A stretch of DNA of 11,738 nucleotides. Source: Deltaproteobacteria bacterium UBA6930 (GTDB taxonomy: Bacteria; Myxococcota_A; UBA9160; UBA6930). The DNA lies in NCBI GenBank assembly GCA_002450755.1, contig DKAI01000181.1, positions 1 to 11,738 on the forward strand, given 5' to 3'. Below are positions 6,485-11,738 of this stretch, in pieces. The notes below the pieces were generated by a model that was not told the origin of the DNA, did no database searches, and was given only the letters and a program-made list of their open reading frames with translations. A program made the translations under genes and the position numbers. Every line of letters begins with the position of its first letter. Position 1 is the first letter of the stretch.

Positions 6485-8302
6485 ATGTCACCAACACCTT
6501 ACCGACAAAACAGCGACTCAATTAGGCACTCAAAGCCCCTGGCTTATCTCCAAGTGTTGACTCTTGAAGAACGCCCTTTTCGCCTAACCTCGGGCAAAAC
6601 TCTCCCCGAGGTTACAGTCGCATACGAGACCTACGGCCAACTAGCGAAAGACCACGATAATGCAGTCCTGGTCTGTCACGCAATATCCGGAGACTCTCAT
6701 GTAGCGCGCCACGACACGAAAGACGACCCCGGGTGGTGGGATCTTTTAGTGGGACCTGGCCATGCTATTGACACTAATCAGTTTTTCGTGATCTGCGCAA
6801 ATGTATTAGGTGGCTGTCGAGGGACTACTGGACCAAACAGTATCAATCCAGTCACTGAAAAACCCTACGGTGTGGATTTCCCGACAATTACGGTGGAGGA
6901 CATGGTGAAGGCCCAGGCAGCCCTTCTGGACGAGCTCGAGATAGACCAACTCCTTGCAGTAATAGGAGGCTCGCTTGGCGGGCACCAGGCACTAGCTTGG
7001 GCCGCACTTCATGCTGATCGGGTAAAGAATGTCGCGGCTCTCGCCACATCCCCGCGCCTGACCAGTCAAGGCGTAGCTTTTGACGTCGTCGCTAGAAACG
7101 CAATCCAACAAGACCCGAACTTTGCAAATGGTCAGTACTACGAGCAAGAGCACGGGCCCGACGTGGGGCTCGCCATCGCTCGAATGCTTGGACACATAAC
7201 CTACTTGTCGCCAGAGGGAATGTCTGAGCGGTTCGACAACAGAAGGTTTGAGGCGCGAGGCGATGAGCAAAGTGATTTTGAAAGAAAGTTCTCCGTTGGA
7301 TCCTACCTTGCTCATCAAGGCGAACGCTTTGTAGAACGATTCGATGCTAATAGTTACCTGACGCTCTCCATGGCGATGGATTTATTTGACTTGGGTGGAG
7401 ACGAAGAGACGCTTTCAGCCAAACTCCGTAACAGCAAATGTCGTTGGCTAGTAATCAGTTTCAGCAGTGATTGGTTATTTCCTCCCTCACAATCGCAGTC
7501 CATCGTGCGGGCTCTAGTTTCGAATAAGGCTGAAGTCTCTTACTGTAACGTTGTCACACCTTGCGGGCACGATGCGTTTTTGCTGGAACGAGACCTCCCG
7601 TTATATGGTGAGCTGGTAAAAGGACTCCTGGGCGCAGAAAACTTAAAAACCTTCGCACCCAAGGAAGACAAGTCAGTCTCCACGACCCGCCTTTTCCGAC
7701 AGCGTCGCGACTACGACCATCTCATAAAACTAATACCTGACGGGAATTCGGTACTCGACCTAGGCTGCGGGAGCGGCGGGCTCCTCGCTCGATTGAGAGA
7801 AAAAGGACATGCGCACGTGGTTGGAATCGACCTATCTCCTTCGGCAATTGTGGAATGCACACGCCTGGGACTCCCCGCGATTCAGTCCGACCTCGACGAC
7901 GGCCTCCATTTCTTCCCCGACGATCATTTCGATATCGTTGTTTTGTCCCAAACTTTACAAGCTGTTCGGGATGTAGATAAAGTTCTCTCTGAGTTACTTC
8001 GGGTGGGAAGAAAAGCACTCGTAAGTTTTCCGAATGCTGCCTTTTTAGAACACCGACGTTACCTTGCGGAGTCTGGGCAGATCCCGGACATGACACTTCC
8101 CGAATCACACCGATGGCATGACTCTCCTCCCTTAAGGTTGTTTTCTATAAAGGATTTCGAGGATTTCTGCGAAAAGAAAAGTATTGCTATTCACGAACTG
8201 GTTGCACTTAACGAGAAAAAAGGTGAACAAATCAGCGAAGACCCTAACCTCAACGCTGATCTTGCAATTTTCGTAATAAGTAGGCACGGTATTACTAAAT
8301 AA
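6485..8302 (+). CDS. metXW: MetX-MetW fusion: homoserine O-acyltransferase with C-terminal MetW domain
   Basis: A 605-residue fusion of two methionine-biosynthesis proteins. Residues about 20-383 are MetX, an alpha/beta-hydrolase-fold enzyme that acylates homoserine in the first committed step. The nucleophile elbow GGSLGGHQALAW gives Ser163, SSDWLFPPSQS gives Asp329 and PCGHDAF gives His362, a complete catalytic triad. CRGTTGPNSINP (111-122) is also typical. After a short linker, residues about 404-600 are MetW, a methyltransferase-fold protein, with motif I VLDLGCGSG (423-431), LSQTLQAVRDVDKVL (487-501), LLRVGRKALVSFPN (504-517) and RWHDSPPLRLFSIKDFE (543-559). The two are usually separate adjacent genes, metX then metW. 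Whether acetyl-CoA or succinyl-CoA is the donor cannot be settled here. The ATG at 6485 directly follows an in-frame TAA and has no evident ribosome binding site. No sulfhydrylase gene (metY/metZ) is in the window. Confidence 0.94.
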   Translation: MSPTPYRQNSDSIRHSKPLAYLQVLTLEERPFRLTSGKTLPEVTVAYETYGQLAKDHDNAVLVCHAISGDSHVARHDTKDDPGWWDLLVGPGHAIDTNQFFVICANVLGGCRGTTGPNSINPVTEKPYGVDFPTITVEDMVKAQAALLDELEIDQLLAVIGGSLGGHQALAWAALHADRVKNVAALATSPRLTSQGVAFDVVARNAIQQDPNFANGQYYEQEHGPDVGLAIARMLGHITYLSPEGMSERFDNRRFEARGDEQSDFERKFSVGSYLAHQGERFVERFDANSYLTLSMAMDLFDLGGDEETLSAKLRNSKCRWLVISFSSDWLFPPSQSQSIVRALVSNKAEVSYCNVVTPCGHDAFLLERDLPLYGELVKGLLGAENLKTFAPKEDKSVSTTRLFRQRRDYDHLIKLIPDGNSVLDLGCGSGGLLARLREKGHAHVVGIDLSPSAIVECTRLGLPAIQSDLDDGLHFFPDDHFDIVVLSQTLQAVRDVDKVLSELLRVGRKALVSFPNAAFLEHRRYLAESGQIPDMTLPESHRWHDSPPLRLFSIKDFEDFCEKKSIAIHELVALNEKKGEQISEDPNLNADLAIFVISRHGITK

Positions 8303-8400
8303 TTCAGCATAAATCGGGACCCGGCAGGTGGCAAAAAGGGACCCTGATGAGTCATTATCCCCTTCACACTAACGCAATCCACTCCATCAGGAAGCAGGGC
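8303..8400 (+). other. Intergenic region between metXW and the monooxygenase
   Basis: 98 bp. GGGACCC occurs twice (8316-8322 and 8338-8344), but I see no clear terminator hairpin with a T-tract. An alternative in-frame ATG for the monooxygenase lies at 8347. No promoter is obvious, so co-transcription with metXW is possible. Confidence 0.4.
8389..8394 (+). promoter_or_regulatory. Ribosome binding site for the monooxygenase start at 8401
   Basis: AGGAAG lies 6 bases before the ATG at 8401 and supports that start over the in-frame ATG at 8347. The latter also has a purine-rich AAGGGA upstream, so the choice is not certain. Confidence 0.45.
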
Positions 8401-10263
8401 ATGTCGATACAAATTGATCCAAAGACCGGACTAAAGATTTTTAATACTCGGGCTGCCAAAGCCACTGAGAAGATCAAGGGAAAGGGCTACTCACTCGTCG
8501 AAGACGAGGCCCTAACGACCCTACCTGAACAACCGCCTGGCGCAGTTTTTAACTCCGATGAACAGGCAAAATATAGAGAATTTAAAGAAGCTAGGCGGGG
8601 CGCTGCTGACTACATGGCAATGGAAGGGGAATTCAGCAAGTACTTAGAAGATGTTTATTCAACCGACCCCGTGCCTCGAGATTCCCTGAAAGATGAATGC
8701 GAAATTCTAGTTATTGGTGCAGGTTTCGCTGGCCTTCTGCTGTGGCACAAACTTAGACAAGAAGGCTTCCACGACGTGCGGTTCTGCGAGAAAGGTGGTG
8801 ACGTCGGAGGTACCTGGTACTGGAATCGGTACCCAGGTATTGCGTGTGACGTGGAGTCGTACAGTTACCTGCCACTCCTGGAGGAGATGGAACATTTTCC
8901 CACAATGAAGTTTGCTTCAGGATTTGAAATTTTAGAATACTGCCAAAAGCTGGCGGAGAAATTCGATTTTTACGACCACTGTCTTTTCCACACCACCGTA
9001 GAAAAAACGGAGTGGGACGAAGAAATTGGGAGATGGACCGTCTTTACAGACCGCGGCGATGCAATGAAAGCTAGGTATGTGATCCTAGCCAACGGAATCC
9101 TGACCAGCCCCAAACTCGCGCGTATCGATGGAATGGAAACTTTTAAAGGGGACGCATTCCATACTTCGCGTTGGAATTACAACGTAGAGTTACAAGGAAA
9201 AAGAGTGGGAATTATCGGCACGGGTGCCACTGCCGTCCAGGCCATCCCTGAACTCGCGAAGGTAGTCGGCGATCTCTTTGTCTTTCAAAGGACTCCATCT
9301 TCGATTGATGTCCGAGACCAGCGCGCCACAACGCCAGAAGAAATCGAAAACTGGAAAAAGGAACCTGGCTGGGCAAAGAAAAGAAGGGCACGATTTGCCA
9401 AAATTTCTTCGGGACGCACAGCTATTAAAGCAAATGACGATTACCTCGCAGGAAAAGTCGCTGACTTCAAGGAAAGAAAGCAGCACGAACGCAAACTTTC
9501 TCCTGAAGAGCTAATGCAAAAACAGCTCGACTCCAACTTTCGGATTATGGAACAGATCCGAGAACGTGTCGACACCATTGTAAGAGACCCTAAAACTGCC
9601 TCCGCGCTAAAACCTTATTACCCTTACGCATGCAAACGTCCGACCTTTCATGACGAATATCTCCCAACGTTTAACCTTCCCCACGTCCATCTCGTCGATA
9701 CTGCTCCCCGTGGCGTAGGTAAAATTAACGAGCGAGGAGTTGTTCACGAAGGTAATGAATATCCTCTGGACGTCCTCATCTATGCGACCGGTTTTGAGTG
9801 GATGGCTACATCCACCTTCAATATGGTAGTCGGGCGTAAAGGCCGTTCCCTAAGTGAAAAATGGAAATCAGAAGGAACAAAAACATTTTTAGGCCTGCAC
9901 AGTAATGGCTTTCCAAATCTTTTCATAGTATCGGGACCACAGGGCGGCGGCGGGAGCTTCAACTTCACAGATGCCATAGAAACACACGGTGACTACATCC
10001 TCTGGATGTTGAAGACGATGAGAGAAAAGCAGTTAAACGTAGTCGATGTCAAAAAAGAGCCCGAAGAAGCCTATGCCGAGCACTGTCGCGAAGCGGACAT
10101 ACGCACGGCGCCCCTTCGCGACTGTATCTCCTATTACAATGGGCACGGCGAGGCCGAACCGGGCAGTCTGGCCTACTACGGTGGGGGTTATTGGCATAAA
10201 CATCGGATCGCTGCCCAGGCGACGTTAGATCCTTTTCTTTTTGGCTCTATCGACGAAGGCTAG
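8401..10263 (+). CDS. Flavin-containing monooxygenase, type I Baeyer-Villiger-like
   Basis: A predicted FAD- and NADPH-dependent monooxygenase that would insert oxygen next to a carbonyl, turning a ketone into an ester or lactone. From the chosen start it has 620 residues. Motifs in order: FAD Rossmann loop GAGFAG (106-111); the second Baeyer-Villiger signature GGTWYWNRYPGIACD (136-150); the main fingerprint FKGDAFHTSRWN (248-259), matching FxGxxxHxxxW but with Asn where Pro or Asp is usual; NADPH Rossmann loop GTGATA (273-278); VFQRTP with Arg297, which by eye aligns with the active-site arginine of this class; and ATGFE (462-466). About 100 residues precede the FAD domain, much more than in cyclohexanone monooxygenase and more like the long-N-terminus members such as 4-hydroxyacetophenone monooxygenase. 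Starting at 8347 would add 18 residues. The substrate is unknown. It converges with the SRPBCC gene. Confidence 0.92.
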   Translation: MSIQIDPKTGLKIFNTRAAKATEKIKGKGYSLVEDEALTTLPEQPPGAVFNSDEQAKYREFKEARRGAADYMAMEGEFSKYLEDVYSTDPVPRDSLKDECEILVIGAGFAGLLLWHKLRQEGFHDVRFCEKGGDVGGTWYWNRYPGIACDVESYSYLPLLEEMEHFPTMKFASGFEILEYCQKLAEKFDFYDHCLFHTTVEKTEWDEEIGRWTVFTDRGDAMKARYVILANGILTSPKLARIDGMETFKGDAFHTSRWNYNVELQGKRVGIIGTGATAVQAIPELAKVVGDLFVFQRTPSSIDVRDQRATTPEEIENWKKEPGWAKKRRARFAKISSGRTAIKANDDYLAGKVADFKERKQHERKLSPEELMQKQLDSNFRIMEQIRERVDTIVRDPKTASALKPYYPYACKRPTFHDEYLPTFNLPHVHLVDTAPRGVGKINERGVVHEGNEYPLDVLIYATGFEWMATSTFNMVVGRKGRSLSEKWKSEGTKTFLGLHSNGFPNLFIVSGPQGGGGSFNFTDAIETHGDYILWMLKTMREKQLNVVDVKKEPEEAYAEHCREADIRTAPLRDCISYYNGHGEAEPGSLAYYGGGYWHKHRIAAQATLDPFLFGSIDEG

Positions 10264-10368
10264 CCTGGCAAAAGTTCCTAAAACAGCTAAGTGCCAAGTT
10301 AAGCCCAGTAGTGATTCAGCAGTGAAAGATATCCGCCTAAAAAACCGCGATATCGGATTTTCGGTTGA
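10264..10368. terminator. Convergent gap with a weak A-stem-T hairpin
   Basis: 105 bp between converging genes. A small hairpin at 10340-10361 has CCG (10345-10347) pairing with CGG (10354-10356), flanked by an A-run and TTTT that can extend it past one mismatch. The A and T runs would suit a bidirectional terminator, but the GC stem is only 3 bp. GATATC also occurs twice nearby (10328-10333 and 10349-10354). Function is a weak inference. Confidence 0.3.
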
Positions 10369-10800
10369 TCAAAGTCCCAGAGCAGACTTTATGCCCGACA
10401 CTCCTCCGGCGTATATTGCGCTTACTACGGCGACTGCATCTTTTTCGGAAGCATCGCCTTTAGGCCGAAAGCTCCCTTGCCATTCAAGCTCCGTTGCGCC
10501 TGGACCCAGGGGACGAAGAGAAAAGCGAGCTGAATATTCCTCAAAGGGAAGCGGACACACGTCGTCGTTTACGATGGAATACGCAAATCTACAGCCTTCT
10601 CCGTTGTAGGCGTCGAGCCTCTCCTCCACTATTCCGCCTCCGGCCATTTCGATGATTCTTACACTACCTAGGCCTTCACCGGTGAGGGAACAACTTTTTA
10701 CCGCATCTCCAACGTAGGCAATGTTCCCAAATTCTGAGACTATGCTCCAAACTTTCGATATCGGGGCTTCAATTCTCTCCACCACTTTGTAATCTGCCAT
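10369..10800 (-). CDS. SRPBCC (START/Bet v1-fold) ligand-binding family protein
   Basis: A 143-residue helix-grip-fold protein with a hydrophobic ligand cavity. Family features are the opening YKVVERIEAPISKVWSIVSEFG (4-25), a glycine-rich GEGLGSVRIIEM followed by GGGIVEERLDAYN, then LPFEEYSARFSLRPLGPGATELEW, and a final amphipathic helix (about 120-141). Members range from polyketide cyclases and lipid carriers to proteins of unknown role, so no reaction is assigned. The start is firm: ATG at 10800 with AAGGAG (10809-10814) 8 bases upstream. It lies 37 bp behind the crotonase gene on the same strand and is probably co-transcribed with it, so its ligand may be related to that acyl-CoA pathway. 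Confidence 0.86.
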   Translation of the reverse strand: MADYKVVERIEAPISKVWSIVSEFGNIAYVGDAVKSCSLTGEGLGSVRIIEMAGGGIVEERLDAYNGEGCRFAYSIVNDDVCPLPFEEYSARFSLRPLGPGATELEWQGSFRPKGDASEKDAVAVVSAIYAGGVSGIKSALGL

Positions 10801-10837
10801 TGCACCAACTCCTTCTAAGTTTTGACGAATTTACTCA

Positions 10838-11644
10838 TCAGCGGCCCTTGTACATCGGGGCTCTCTTTTCTAAAAATGCCTTCGGTCCTTCCCGAGCATC
10901 CTCTGTTTTAAATACCGGCGCGGACAACTTAGTCTCCACCTTCATCCCTTCCTCCTCCGTTAGACCAATGCACAAACGCGCAGACTTGCGAATCGCCTTT
11001 ACCGCAAGGGGACCATTGCTCGAAATCTTTTCTGCTATCTCAAAAGCCTTGCTGAGGAGCTTTTCCTTCGAAACGACATAGTTAAGAAAACCAAAGTCGA
11101 GCGCTTCGTCAGCCGTTATCAAATCCCCCGTCAAGAGAAGCTCCATTGCTTTAGCGTAAGGCAGCTGAGCTGGCAGACGCACCGTGGATCCACCAGCGGG
11201 GAAAATAGCCCATTTAACCTCTTGGACCCCAAAACGTGCCTCAGGAACAGAAATTCTAATGTCTGTACCCTGAACGAGCTCGAGTCCCCCCGCAATCGCA
11301 TGTCCGTTTACCGCCGCGATTACGGGTTTAACTGTGTCAAAATCTCGCAGTAACGCTTTATTAGTAATCTTTGGATCATCCATCACTGCGTGATCCCATT
11401 CGTCCTCGGGTTCACGCCCTCCCGAAAAAAGAGGAATTAGCCTGCCAAGATCGGCACCGGCACTGAAAGCCTTCTCTCCTTCACCTGTTAGTACCGCCAC
11501 ACGGATTTGGTCGTTGTTTTTGATCTCTTCCCAGGCTTTCGCCAAGCGGACCGCCACTTCAGGAGAGACGGCATTCCGAGCCTCGGGTCGATTAAGCGTG
11601 ACAACGGCTATATTTCCATCCACTTTGAACTCAACTGCAGCCAT
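10838..11644 (-). CDS. Enoyl-CoA hydratase/isomerase (crotonase family)
   Basis: A cytoplasmic crotonase-fold enzyme acting on an acyl-CoA thioester, most simply hydration of a 2-enoyl-CoA in beta-oxidation or a related degradation route. From the chosen start it has 268 residues, the normal length. Both oxyanion-hole segments are visible: FSAGADL (60-66) and GHAIAGGLEL (114-123). Both catalytic glutamates of classic enoyl-CoA hydratase have counterparts by eye, Glu122 in GGLELV and Glu142 in GVQEVKW. The C-terminal helix REGPKAFLEKRAPMYKG is also typical. The start is ATG 11644 with AGGAGG 6 bases upstream. A TTG at 11665 would add seven residues that overlap that ribosome binding site, so I reject it. 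Substrate specificity cannot be told, because crotonases with both glutamates include several activities. It is followed by the SRPBCC gene. Confidence 0.93.
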   Translation of the reverse strand: MAAVEFKVDGNIAVVTLNRPEARNAVSPEVAVRLAKAWEEIKNNDQIRVAVLTGEGEKAFSAGADLGRLIPLFSGGREPEDEWDHAVMDDPKITNKALLRDFDTVKPVIAAVNGHAIAGGLELVQGTDIRISVPEARFGVQEVKWAIFPAGGSTVRLPAQLPYAKAMELLLTGDLITADEALDFGFLNYVVSKEKLLSKAFEIAEKISSNGPLAVKAIRKSARLCIGLTEEEGMKVETKLSAPVFKTEDAREGPKAFLEKRAPMYKGR

Positions 11645-11738
11645 TTGAAACCTCCTCTTGGCCAAAACGGAACTACATGCTGCTCTTTAATGAAAGCTTT
11701 GGCAATACGTCGAGTGAGAACAGTCTGTTACGATGAGG
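11645..11738. other. Upstream region of the crotonase gene, cut by the window edge
   Basis: 94 bp. A plus-strand ATG at 11684 opens a frame (MKALAIRRVR...) that runs to the window edge, and a minus-strand frame enters from the edge and ends at TAG near 11673. Both are too short to judge. No convincing promoter boxes were found. Confidence 0.3.
11651..11658 (-). promoter_or_regulatory. Strong ribosome binding site for the crotonase gene
   Basis: On the minus strand it reads AGAGGAGG, ending 6 bases before the ATG at 11644. It is one of the best Shine-Dalgarno matches in the window and fixes the start. Confidence 0.75.

Noticed and set aside
8316..8344. Repeated GGGACCC as a terminator or operator after metXW
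   Set aside because: The two copies are direct repeats, do not form a stable hairpin, and no T-tract follows. Seven bases repeated twice can be chance.
10241..10609. A 122-codon plus-strand open frame covering the end of the monooxygenase and the SRPBCC gene
   Set aside because: It overlaps two real genes, has no ribosome binding site and no recognisable domain.
11684..11738. Start of a divergent gene (MKALAIRRVR...) at the right edge
   Set aside because: Only 18 codons are visible, there is no ribosome binding site, and no family can be recognised.

Overview
This 11.7 kb window comes from a bacterial chromosome of middling base composition. It is densely coding, and many starts have a clear AAGGAG- or AGGAGG-type ribosome binding site. 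I cannot assign the lineage from sequence alone. The gene content (a molybdenum hydroxylase, a Baeyer-Villiger-type flavin monooxygenase, an acyl-CoA synthetase and a crotonase) suggests an aerobic heterotroph that breaks down organic acids, ketones or ring compounds. I saw no insertion sequence, phage gene, tRNA, rRNA or CRISPR array.

Layout, left to right. (1) The 3' three-quarters of an acyl-CoA synthetase runs rightward off the left edge (2-1240). (2) A leftward operon converges on it (6377 to 1311). Its order is FAD subunit, [2Fe-2S] subunit, molybdopterin subunit, a MoaD/ThiS-like small protein, then an MFS transporter. The order of the first three is that of CO-dehydrogenase-type coxMSL operons, and they are joined by overlapping stop/start codons. 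The large subunit lacks the CO dehydrogenase cysteine motif and also appears to lack the purine-binding residues of xanthine oxidase, so its substrate is unknown. (3) A rightward gene (6485-8302) diverges from the operon across about 107 bp and encodes MetX (homoserine O-acyltransferase) fused to MetW. (4) A rightward type I Baeyer-Villiger-like monooxygenase follows (8401-10263). (5) A leftward pair converges on it: an enoyl-CoA hydratase/isomerase (11644-10838) and an SRPBCC/START-fold protein (10800-10369).

Working together (inference): the molybdenum hydroxylase, monooxygenase, acyl-CoA synthetase and crotonase are the types of enzyme needed to hydroxylate a substrate, insert oxygen next to a carbonyl, activate the acid as a CoA thioester and process the acyl-CoA. 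The MFS protein could import the substrate or export a product. The genes lie in at least four transcription units and are split by a methionine-biosynthesis gene, so a single pathway is not proven.

The most notable points are the MetX-MetW fusion, a long inverted repeat in the divergent region before it with a 10-codon open frame ending exactly at the metXW start, and a MoaD-like protein built into the molybdenum hydroxylase operon. I did not find a clearly undescribed system; most genes belong to known families.
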